Both the position numbers and the translations under genes were made by a program. Shown here one piece after another: positions 7,617 to 13,957 of a stretch of 22,155 nucleotides of DNA. The DNA comes from CAYMKL01 sp964390805 (GTDB taxonomy: Bacteria; Chloroflexota; Anaerolineae; VGOG01). The stretch spans positions 1-22,155 of the forward strand of contig CAYMKL010000112.1 in the NCBI GenBank assembly GCA_964390805.1. The letters run 5' to 3'. Positions within the stretch are counted from its first letter, which is position 1; every line of letters starts with the position of its first letter. The notes beneath the pieces were generated by a model that searched no databases, had not been told where the DNA came from, and saw nothing but the letters and a program-made list of their open reading frames with translations.

Positions 7617-7668
7617 TTCGTGATCCGTGATTCGTGAATTCACGCAACACGCAACACGCAACACTTTC
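7613..7668. repeat. Heptad tandem array between the kinase and the Rcp1-like gene
   Basis: Eight consecutive 7-mers are in exact register: GTGATTC, GTGATCC, GTGATTC, GTGAATT, then CACGCAA three times and CACTTTC. The first heptad contains the kinase stop codon (TGA 7614-7616). The change of family creates a perfect 12-bp palindrome, CGTGAATTCACG (7633-7644). Confidence 0.85.
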
Positions 7669-7675
7669 AGGAGGT
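7669..7675 (+). promoter_or_regulatory. Strong Shine-Dalgarno site for the Rcp1-like gene
   Basis: AGGAGGT is a full-length match to the anti-SD sequence, 5 nt (all A) before ATG 7681. It is the strongest ribosome binding site in the window and predicts high translation of the small receiver protein. Confidence 0.8.
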
Positions 7676-7680
7676 AAAAA

Positions 7681-8115
7681 ATGCAACACCAACCAGTGGA
7701 CATTCTTCTTGCAGAGGACAACGACGACGACATTGTGCTCGTTCGGGAATCTTTCGCCGCGGCGGGGATCACGAACAGGCTGGAGACGGTGAAGGATGGA
7801 GACGAGGCCATGGCCTATCTCCGTCGAGAGGGCAAGTACAAAGACGCTGCCATGCCCGGCCTCCTCCTTCTCGACATCAACATGCCGAAAAAGGGCGGTT
7901 TTGAGGTCCTGCAAGAGATAAAATCAGATCCGTTGCTGCGCCATCTTCCGGTCATCATGCTCACCACGAGCGCCAGAGAGGAAGACATCGTCAAATCCTA
8001 CTCCGAGGGGGCCTGCTCGTACATCACGAAACCCGTCAATTTCGATGAATTCGTCAGGGTCGTGCAGCAGTTCGGCCTATACTGGAACCTGGTCGCGCGA
8101 ATCCCCCCTACTTGA
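7681..8115 (+). CDS. Stand-alone response regulator, Rcp1-like
   Basis: A 144-residue single receiver domain with no output domain. The acidic pocket is AEDNDDD, the phosphoacceptor is D65 in LLLDINMPKKGG, the switch residue lies in MLTTS, and the conserved Lys is in YITKPVNF. The DINMPKK.G and TKPVNF.EF signatures are those of Rcp1-like regulators that serve phytochrome-type kinases. It follows the HDLREPL kinase by 64 bp and precedes the KaiA-like gene by 13 bp, so it may act as a diffusible phosphate shuttle between that kinase and the clock operon; that role is inference. Translation is likely strong (AGGAGGT). Confidence 0.93.
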   Translation: MQHQPVDILLAEDNDDDIVLVRESFAAAGITNRLETVKDGDEAMAYLRREGKYKDAAMPGLLLLDINMPKKGGFEVLQEIKSDPLLRHLPVIMLTTSAREEDIVKSYSEGACSYITKPVNFDEFVRVVQQFGLYWNLVARIPPT

Positions 8116-8128
8116 TGAGGTGAATGAG

Positions 8129-8929
8129 ATGCGAGTTTTGCTGATCGAGGACAACGAGGACGACGCCGTACTGATTCGGGAGATCTTGACCGAAGTCAAG
8201 GGCGCGACCTTCGACCTGGAGTGCGCCGACCGGCTTTCGACCGGGCTGGAGCGACTGGCCACGGGAGACGTTGACGTGGTGCTGCTGGATCTTGGCCTGC
8301 CAGACAGCCAGGGTCTTGATACGCTAGTCAAGCTGCAAGCACGAGTACCCGAAGCCCCCACCGTGGTGCTAACTGGTCGCGAAGATGAGGCCCTGGCGAC
8401 TCAAGCAATGCGGACAGGGGCCCAGGATTACCTGGTCAAGGGACAGGTAGACAGCGATCTCCTGGGGCGCTCCATTCGCTACGCCATCGAGCGGCAGCGA
8501 TTGCTGATGGAATTGGAACAGACCCGGCAGCGGGAGCAGCATGAGCGCGAGCTCCGTTCGCTGGAGCAACTGTCCGCTCCTCCTCCAGCCACAGTCACGG
8601 CGCAACTGTTTGGCGTAGCGCCCCTGCGCCAGAGCGCGCCGGACGCCTTCAAGCAACTGGCGCAGCGCTACGGAGAGCTGATGGACCTGGCCCTGGAGCA
8701 GCGAGCCTACCGAGTAGAACACGACGTTTCTGGAGAGCTTCGCTCCATGAGCGCGCGATTGGGCTTCCTGAGAGCCGGGCCGCGCGATGTGGTGGAGGTT
8801 CATAGTAATGCCCTGAAAGCCAAGACCCGCCAGGCCGCTCCCACCAGGGCGCAAGCCTACGTTGAGGAAGGAAGGCTGATGGTTCTGGAACTTATGGGCT
8901 ATCTGGTCTCGTATTACCGGAATCGGTGA
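8129..8929 (+). CDS. Receiver protein with KaiA/RbsU-like C-terminal domain; candidate KaiA functional analogue
   Basis: I chose ATG 8129 because GAGGTG lies 7 nt upstream and the receiver fold begins at MRVLLIEDNEDD; the frame is open further up but there overlaps the previous gene. The product is 267 residues. Residues 1-125 form an intact receiver (acidic E7/D8, D54 in LLDLGLPDSQG, VLTG, YLVKG). A coiled linker rich in Gln/Arg follows. Residues 174-267 are all-helical with the pattern YGELMDLALEQRAYRVEH, GPRDVVEVH (about 217-225) and a closing LMGYLVSYYRN. This pattern matches the KaiA C-terminal/RsbU N-terminal four-helix family, where an (I/V)VE(I/L/V)H segment and a terminal YR are typical. 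The gene lies directly before kaiB-kaiC. KaiA stimulates KaiC autophosphorylation through this kind of domain. The fold assignment is by eye. Confidence 0.8.
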   Translation: MRVLLIEDNEDDAVLIREILTEVKGATFDLECADRLSTGLERLATGDVDVVLLDLGLPDSQGLDTLVKLQARVPEAPTVVLTGREDEALATQAMRTGAQDYLVKGQVDSDLLGRSIRYAIERQRLLMELEQTRQREQHERELRSLEQLSAPPPATVTAQLFGVAPLRQSAPDAFKQLAQRYGELMDLALEQRAYRVEHDVSGELRSMSARLGFLRAGPRDVVEVHSNALKAKTRQAAPTRAQAYVEEGRLMVLELMGYLVSYYRNR

Positions 8930-8930
8930 G

Positions 8931-9000
8931 CAATACCCAATACCCAATACCCAATACCCAATATCAGATATTAGATATTAGATATTAGATATTAGATATT
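8931..9000. repeat. Ten-heptad array upstream of kaiB
   Basis: Exactly 70 bp consist of two 7-mer families in register: CAATACC four times plus CAATATC (8931-8965), then AGATATT five times (8966-9000). The array starts one base after the TGA of the KaiA-like gene and ends 15 bp before the kaiB ribosome binding site. The AT-rich second half could contribute to local DNA opening or an internal promoter, but no clear promoter hexamers are seen. Confidence 0.9.
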
Positions 9001-9015
9001 GGCTAGGAGAAAGAG

Positions 9016-9022
9016 AAAGGAG
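9016..9022 (+). promoter_or_regulatory. Ribosome binding site that decides the kaiB start
   Basis: AAAGGAG is 6 nt before ATG 9029. The frame is open back to TTG 8999, but that codon lies in the heptad array and would add ten basic residues absent from KaiB proteins. Confidence 0.75.
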
Positions 9023-9028
9023 AAGACA

Positions 9029-9322
9029 ATGGATAAGTTCTTACTGAAGTTGTACGTCACTGGACAGACGCCGAAGTCCCAGCGCGCCATCGCCAATCTG
9101 CGTCGGGTCTGCGAGGATGAGTTAGGAGGTCAATACCAGATGGAAGTCATTGACGTTCTGGAACGCCCCCAACTGGCGGAGGACGAGAAGATCCTGGCCA
9201 CGCCAACGCTGATCAAAGCGTTGCCCCCGCCGCTGCGGCGCGTCATCGGCGATCTATCCGACACCGAAAAGGTGCTGCTGGGGCTGGATTTACAACCGTT
9301 ACAGAGAGGAGAAGAAAAATGA
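9029..9322 (+). CDS. kaiB: Circadian clock protein KaiB
   Basis: The 97-residue product matches KaiB closely over its whole length: LKLYVTGQTPKSQRA, the EVIDVLERPQLAED segment, KILATPTLIKALPPP with the family's PTL turn, and RRVIGDLSDTEKVLLGLDL. In cyanobacteria KaiB switches to a thioredoxin-like fold, binds the CI ring of phosphorylated KaiC and sequesters KaiA; the Gly and Asp of the GLDL tail, important for that fold switch, are present here. Length and tail are close to the 102-residue cyanobacterial protein. Its TGA overlaps the kaiC start (ATGA, 9319-9322), so the two are translationally coupled. It lies 99 bp after the KaiA-like gene, across a heptad array. Confidence 0.96.
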   Translation: MDKFLLKLYVTGQTPKSQRAIANLRRVCEDELGGQYQMEVIDVLERPQLAEDEKILATPTLIKALPPPLRRVIGDLSDTEKVLLGLDLQPLQRGEEK

Positions 9323-10836
9323 GCACGATGAACAGACAACCGCAAGTTGAGAAATTGGAAACCGGCATCCCAGGCTTTGATCTGGTCGCCCAGGGCGGTC
9401 TGCCCAAAGGCCGCACCACGCTGGTCTCCGGCACCGCCGGCAGCGCGAAGACGGTCATGGCCTGCCAGTTCCTGGCCGAGGGGATCAAGCAAGCGGACGA
9501 AGGCGGCGTCTTCGTCACCTTTGAGGAGTCTCCTGGCGATATCCGCCAGAACATGCTAGGTTTTGGCTGGGACATCCGGGGGTGGGAGGGTGAAGGGCAA
9601 TGGGCCTTCGTGGACGCCTCTCCTCAGCCGGGAGAGGAGGCCGTCGTCACCGGGAGCTACGACCTGGGAGCGTTGTTGGCTCGTATCGAGTATGCTGTTC
9701 GCAAGGTGGGCGCGGAAAGGCTGTCCATGGATTCCCTGGGGGCCATTTTCAACCAGTTTGACGATAGCGCCACGGTGCGCAACGAGCTGTTCCGCATTGC
9801 CTCCGCGCTGAAGGCCATGGGGGTCACGGCCCTCATGACTGCGGAGCGGACTCACGAATACGGCGACATCGGCCGCTACGGGGTGGAGGAGTTTGTGGCC
9901 GACAACGTGGTAATCCTGCGCAACGTGCTGGAGGCCGAGAAGCGTCGCCGCACGGTGGAGATCCTCAAGTTCCGTGGTACGTCTCACCAGAAGGGAGAAT
10001 TCCCCTTCACCGTCATGCCCGGCGAAGGCGTCATAGTGATCCCTCTGTCGGCCATCGATCTGAAGCAGAAGTCATCCACTGTCCGCGTCAGTTCGGGCAA
10101 TGAGGAGCTGGACCGGATGTGCGGCGGCGGGTTCTTCCGCGACTCCATCATCTTGGTCTCCGGCGCTACTGGCAATGGCAAGACCCTCATGGTGACCGAG
10201 TTCATCGCCGGCGGGGCGGCCAATGGCGAGCGGTGTCTGCTCTTCGCCTTCGAGGAGAGCCGAGAGCAGCTCTTCCGCAACGCGGAAGGCTGGGGGATTG
10301 ACTTTGAGCAGATGGAAAAGGAAGGCAAGCTCAAAGTGGTGTGCGAGTACCCGGAGGTCATGGGGCTGGAGGATCATCTCATTGATATGAAGACCATCAT
10401 TGACGAATTCAAGCCCAATCGGGTGGCCGTGGACAGCCTGTCGGCGCTGGAGCGGGTCTCGACCATCAAGGGCTTCCGCGAGTTCGTCATCGGTCTGACC
10501 TCCTTCATCAAGCACGAGGAGATCGTCGGCCTGTTCACCGCCACCACGCCGACGCTCATGGGAGGCACCTCCGTCACGGAGGCGCACATCTCCACTATCA
10601 CCGACTCCATTATTCTGCTGCGCTACGTGGAGATGTACGGCGAGATGCGCCGTGGCCTGACCGTGCTCAAGATGCGCGGCTCGATGCACGACAAGGACAT
10701 CCGCGAGTTCACCATTGACGGACGGGGGATGCACATCGGCAAGCCTTTCCGCAACGTCACCGGCATCCTGACTGGCCAGCCCGTGTATTCTACGCCCAGC
10801 GAAGTAGAGCGCATCAGCGGCCTGTTCGGTGAGTGA
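9319..10836 (+). CDS. kaiC: Circadian clock ATPase/autokinase KaiC
   Basis: This 505-residue protein has two RecA-like KaiC domains. CI carries Walker A GTAGSAKT with the catalytic FEES glutamates; CII carries GATGNGKT and again FEES. The CII autophosphorylation region TEAHISTITDS supplies T420, S425 and T426, equivalent to cyanobacterial T426, S431 and T432, so the phosphorylation cycle should be possible. The RGSMHDK.IREF segment near the CII ATP site is present. The C-terminal tail (after GILTGQPV) is about 7 residues shorter than in Synechococcus KaiC and differs in sequence. That tail is the KaiA-binding A-loop/peptide in cyanobacteria, so the interaction with the KaiA-like partner may be adapted. 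The start ATG overlaps the kaiB stop, with GAGGAGAAG just upstream. Confidence 0.97.
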   Translation: MSTMNRQPQVEKLETGIPGFDLVAQGGLPKGRTTLVSGTAGSAKTVMACQFLAEGIKQADEGGVFVTFEESPGDIRQNMLGFGWDIRGWEGEGQWAFVDASPQPGEEAVVTGSYDLGALLARIEYAVRKVGAERLSMDSLGAIFNQFDDSATVRNELFRIASALKAMGVTALMTAERTHEYGDIGRYGVEEFVADNVVILRNVLEAEKRRRTVEILKFRGTSHQKGEFPFTVMPGEGVIVIPLSAIDLKQKSSTVRVSSGNEELDRMCGGGFFRDSIILVSGATGNGKTLMVTEFIAGGAANGERCLLFAFEESREQLFRNAEGWGIDFEQMEKEGKLKVVCEYPEVMGLEDHLIDMKTIIDEFKPNRVAVDSLSALERVSTIKGFREFVIGLTSFIKHEEIVGLFTATTPTLMGGTSVTEAHISTITDSIILLRYVEMYGEMRRGLTVLKMRGSMHDKDIREFTIDGRGMHIGKPFRNVTGILTGQPVYSTPSEVERISGLFGE

Positions 10837-10867
10837 CCAGTGACCAGTGGCCAGTAAACAGTAATCA
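10833..10867. repeat. Heptad array at the kaiC stop codon, continuing past the MITE
   Basis: Five 7-mers are in register: GTGACCA twice, GTGGCCA, GTAAACA, GTAATCA. The kaiC TGA (10834-10836) lies inside the first. After the MITE the register resumes with GTAATCA (11041-11047) and GTGACCA (11048-11054), and removing the MITE plus one 8-bp duplicate restores the phase exactly. Confidence 0.85.
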
Positions 10868-10868
10868 G

Positions 10869-11040
10869 TCAATGTCAGTATAAGGGAGCGAGCGTCGGCC
10901 GAGTAGGTCTGGAGTGCAGCGGAAGACCGTATCGAGGCCACGCGAGCGGCTTTTGCAGCAGATTCTAGCTCGCATGAGCCGCGCCTTGGTCTCGATACGC
11001 TACGCTACTCGACCGGCGGCGCTTAACTTACTGACATTGA
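10869..11040. mobile_element. 172-bp MITE with 12-bp inverted repeats and 8-bp target duplication
   Basis: Perfect terminal inverted repeats TCAATGTCAGTA (10869-10880) and TACTGACATTGA (11029-11040) are flanked immediately by identical GTAATCAG on both sides (10861-10868, 11041-11048). The interior has no reading frame of note but is largely palindromic: CCGAGTAG near the left end pairs with CTACTCG near the right, and GCGAGC pairs with GCTCGC at the centre. The transcript would fold into a long imperfect hairpin between kaiC and the GGDEF gene. Mobilisation would need a transposase in trans. Confidence 0.85.
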
Positions 11041-11073
11041 GTAATCAGTGACCACCGATAACTGGCAGAGAAA

Positions 11074-12339
11074 ATGGGGAATAATACCATCAAGCTCCTG
11101 CTTATCGAGGACAACGAGGACGACGCCCTGATTGTCCGGGAAACGCTGCGCCGGGTAAAAGGTGATCAGTTCGATCTGGAGTGGGCCGACCGGCTCTCGA
11201 CCGGGCTGGAGCGCCTGGCCGAAGGCGGGATTGACGTAGTGCTGCTGGACCTGGCGTTGCCGGATAGCCGGGGGCTTGACACGTTTTGTAAAGCGCGCGC
11301 TACAGTACCAGATGCGCCGATTCTGGTGTTGACCGGTAATGATGACGAAGCGATAGGCGTTCAGGCAGTGCGGGCGGGCGCGCAAGATTACCTGCCCAAG
11401 GGGCAAATGGACGGCAACCTGCTGGCGCGTTCCCTGAGCCACGCCATCGAGCGGCACCGAATGCGGGCAGAATTGGAGCAGCAGGCGCAGGAGTTGCAGG
11501 CCAGCGAAACGCGCCTCCGCACCATCATAGAACAGAATTCCGATGGCATCATCGTCGTGGACGGGAACGGCATCGTGCGTTTTGTCAACCCGGCGGCGGA
11601 AGCCCTCCTGGGCCGCCAGGCGGACGAGCTCCTGGGCGAGGTGTTCGGGTTCCCTGTGGTGGTCGGTGAAGCCACGGAAATTGAGATCGTCCGCCGGGGC
11701 AGGGAAGGGGGCGTGGCGGAGATGCGCGTGGTGGAAATCGAGCTGCGTGGTGAAGCGCTCTTTATGGTCAGCTTGCACGACATAACCGAGCGGGTGCGGC
11801 TGCGGGAGGAGTTGCGAGACTTGACCCTGACCGACGAACTTACGGGCCTGTACAACCGGCGGGGCTTCTCGGTCTTGGGCCAACAGCAGTTGAGGTTGGC
11901 CAAACGGACGAAAAGTGGGATGCTTCTCCTCTTCGCCGACCTGGACGACATGAAGCGGATCAATGATACCCTGGGCCATCACGAAAGCGACCGCGCGTTG
12001 ATCGAGACAGCGCAGGTTCTCAGAGAAACCTTTCGCGAGTCGGACATCGTGGCTCGATTTGGGGGGGACGAGTTTGCGGTTTTGGCGATAGAAGCCTCTG
12101 GAGACAGTGTTGAGCTTATCTCCGATCGCCTGCAAGAGAACCTGGAAGCCCACAATACAGGGGATAATCGCCGCTACGACCTGTCGCTAAGCTTCGGCCT
12201 GGCTTGTTACGATCCCCAAAATCCGTGTTCCATTGGGGAGCTGATGAGTAACGCGGATGCACGGATGTACGAACACAAGCGGAGTAAACAGCAATTGAGA
12301 TTGTGTGAAAGGAACAAGAAATGGACAATAAACCTGTAA
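11074..12339 (+). CDS. REC-PAS-GGDEF diguanylate cyclase
   Basis: A 421-residue soluble protein. The receiver (about 5-125) has D59 in LLDLALPDSRG and Lys in YLPKG. A PAS domain (about 148-240) contains NSDGIIVVDGNG and ends in DITERVRL. The GGDEF domain follows (about 255-410), with DELTGLYNRRG, FADLDDMKRIND and an intact GGDEF at 330-334, so synthesis of c-di-GMP from two GTP is expected. An I-site RESD (321-324) lies five residues upstream, predicting product inhibition. The receiver closely resembles those of the KaiA-like protein and the next two genes, and REC plus PAS resemble those of the kinase at 13958. The ribosome site is weak. The gene overlaps the HD-GYP gene by 19 bp, so opposing enzymes are co-expressed. 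Confidence 0.94.
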   Translation: MGNNTIKLLLIEDNEDDALIVRETLRRVKGDQFDLEWADRLSTGLERLAEGGIDVVLLDLALPDSRGLDTFCKARATVPDAPILVLTGNDDEAIGVQAVRAGAQDYLPKGQMDGNLLARSLSHAIERHRMRAELEQQAQELQASETRLRTIIEQNSDGIIVVDGNGIVRFVNPAAEALLGRQADELLGEVFGFPVVVGEATEIEIVRRGREGGVAEMRVVEIELRGEALFMVSLHDITERVRLREELRDLTLTDELTGLYNRRGFSVLGQQQLRLAKRTKSGMLLLFADLDDMKRINDTLGHHESDRALIETAQVLRETFRESDIVARFGGDEFAVLAIEASGDSVELISDRLQENLEAHNTGDNRRYDLSLSFGLACYDPQNPCSIGELMSNADARMYEHKRSKQQLRLCERNKKWTINL

Positions 12340-13898
12340 CTGGTACTGGACTTTGTCCCTCCGATGAACTCAGGACATCGCCTGAGCCTCGTCGAAGGGC
12401 CGAACCATCCACAATCATCAGGGTGCTGTTGGTGGAAGATAGCACCCTAGACACCTACCTCATCCGGTCCCTGCTGGCAAAAGCAGGACACGATTCCTTC
12501 GACCTGGAGTACGCCGACCGACTCTCGACCGCGCTGGAGCGTCTGGACGAAGGCGGGATTGACGTGGTGCTGTTGGATCTCCTGCTGCCGGACAGCCAGG
12601 GGTTGGACACTTTCATCCAGGCCCACACATATGCACCACACGTACCCATCCTGGTGTTGACCTCTTTCGGCGACGAATCTCTGGGCCTGCAGGCGGTGCA
12701 AGCGGGCGCACAGGATTATCTGTTCAAGTGGGACTTCGATGACACACTGATGGCGCGGGCCATCAAGTACGCCATCGAGCGCCAGCGGCTGGAGGAGGAG
12801 CTCAAAGAGCTCATGCAGAAGGTCGAGCGGGCCAAGCGGGAGTGGGAGTCCACGGCCGATTCGCTCCCTGAGCTTATCTGCCTGGTAGACGAGCGGGGGC
12901 ATATCATGCGAGCCAACCGGACGGTAGAGACCTGGAATCTGGCGCAGGTTGTGGATGTGAAGGGCCGGGAGTTCCACCAGCTTCTCCACCCCCACTGCAC
13001 AGGTTCTTCTTGCTATCTCGATTGCTTCTGGAAGGAGGCGTGGGCGGAGGCGCTCCAGGGTCAGCCCGCCCAATGCGAAGCCTATGACCAGGTCTTGGAA
13101 CGTCGCGTTCTCATCAGGATTCAACCGTGGACGGGTGCGGACATCGGCTCCACAGTGGTGATTGTGCATGACATCAGCGAGCGCAAGCGGGCGGAGGAAG
13201 AACTCCGGCAGAGTTACGCGAAATTACGAAGAACCCTGGAGGGAACGATCAATGCCCTGGTATCGGCAGTGGAGATGAGGGATCCCTATACTGCTGGTCA
13301 TCAATGGCGCGTGGCTCAGCTTGCCTGTGCCATCGCCAAAGAGATGGGCCTTTCAGAGGATCAGGTGAATGGTCTTTACATGGCCGCGATGATTCATGAT
13401 CTCGGCAAGATCAATGTCCCTGCCGAGATCCTCAGCAAGCCTGGTCGGTTAAGTGAAATCGAATTGAGTCTGATCAAGACGCATCCCCAAGTCGGACACG
13501 ATATATTGAATGTCCCCGCTGAAGTTCTCAGCGGGCCTGGTCGGCTAAGCGAGATGGAGCTCAGTCTGATCAAGGTGCACCCCCAAATCGGTTACGACGT
13601 ATTGAAGAGGATAGAATTCCCATGGCCGGTGGCCCAAATCGTCCTGCAACATCATGAAAGGATGGATGGCTCTGGGTATCCTCAAGGGCTATCAGGGGAG
13701 GAGATCCTTCTGGAAGCACGGATCTTAGCTGTAGCCGATGTGGTTGAGGCCATGTCCTCTCACCGGCCCTACCGACCGGCTCACGGCATTGAGGAGGCCT
13801 TAGAGGAAATCTCACAGAACAGGGGCATCCTCTATGATGCAGAGGTGGTCGGTACTTGCTTGGAGCTTTTCACTGAGAAAGGCTTTTCGTTCTGGTAA
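12321..13898 (+). CDS. REC-PAS-HD-GYP c-di-GMP phosphodiesterase with an internal duplication
   Basis: This 525-residue protein starts at ATG 12321 (AAAGGA upstream). An unusual Arg/Pro/Glu-rich N-terminal extension (about 1-33) is encoded partly by inserted repeats. The receiver has D86 in LLDLLLPDSQG. A PAS domain contains a cysteine group in HCTGSSCYLDC (C226, C231, C235). The HD-GYP domain has the metal-binding H359/D360 in IHDLGK, HHERMDGSGYP (HHE 444-446, GYP 452-454) and ADVVEAMSSHRPYR, so hydrolysis of c-di-GMP is expected. Between HD and HHE, a 32-residue segment occurs twice (365-396 and 397-428), each copy containing a LIK.HPQ.G motif. Normal HD-GYP domains have one. The protein presumably opposes the diguanylate cyclase just upstream; whether it is active with the insertion is unknown. 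Confidence 0.92.
   Translation: MDNKPVTGTGLCPSDELRTSPEPRRRAEPSTIIRVLLVEDSTLDTYLIRSLLAKAGHDSFDLEYADRLSTALERLDEGGIDVVLLDLLLPDSQGLDTFIQAHTYAPHVPILVLTSFGDESLGLQAVQAGAQDYLFKWDFDDTLMARAIKYAIERQRLEEELKELMQKVERAKREWESTADSLPELICLVDERGHIMRANRTVETWNLAQVVDVKGREFHQLLHPHCTGSSCYLDCFWKEAWAEALQGQPAQCEAYDQVLERRVLIRIQPWTGADIGSTVVIVHDISERKRAEEELRQSYAKLRRTLEGTINALVSAVEMRDPYTAGHQWRVAQLACAIAKEMGLSEDQVNGLYMAAMIHDLGKINVPAEILSKPGRLSEIELSLIKTHPQVGHDILNVPAEVLSGPGRLSEMELSLIKVHPQIGYDVLKRIEFPWPVAQIVLQHHERMDGSGYPQGLSGEEILLEARILAVADVVEAMSSHRPYRPAHGIEEALEEISQNRGILYDAEVVGTCLELFTEKGFSFW
12358..12398. repeat. Two inverted short repeat units within the HD-GYP gene start
   Basis: A degenerate forward unit (CCTCCGATGAACTCAGGACA, 12358-12377) is followed after three bases by an inverted one (CCTGAGCCTCGTCGAAGG, 12381-12398). 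CTCAGG and CCTGAG can form a hairpin. They are translated in frame as PSDELRTSPEPRRR, ahead of the receiver domain. Confidence 0.7.
13413..13604 (+). repeat. 96-bp in-frame tandem duplication inside the HD-GYP domain
   Basis: Units 13413-13508 and 13509-13604 abut exactly. I count 22 differences in 96 bases, many silent, and 7 differences in 32 residues. The duplication is therefore old and has been kept under protein-level selection. Confidence 0.92.
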
Positions 13899-13957
13899 GC
13901 ACGGGCCTGAAGAGCCGATGCTAACACCAACATTCTGAAACCACGTAGGAGAGTGTA

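Noticed and set aside
8045..8128. N-terminal extension of the KaiA-like protein
   Set aside because: It overlaps the end of the Rcp1-like gene in another frame, and the receiver fold starts at ATG 8129, which has a ribosome site.
8931..9000. Iteron-like replication origin or binding-site array
   Set aside because: The heptads are perfect tandem units with no spacing or DnaA-box-like sequence, no replication gene is nearby, and similar arrays of different sequence lie in the neighbouring spacers.
10072..10941. Minus-strand frame opposite kaiC
   Set aside because: KaiC motifs on the + strand are unambiguous, and the antisense translation is His/Asp/Arg-rich shadow sequence.
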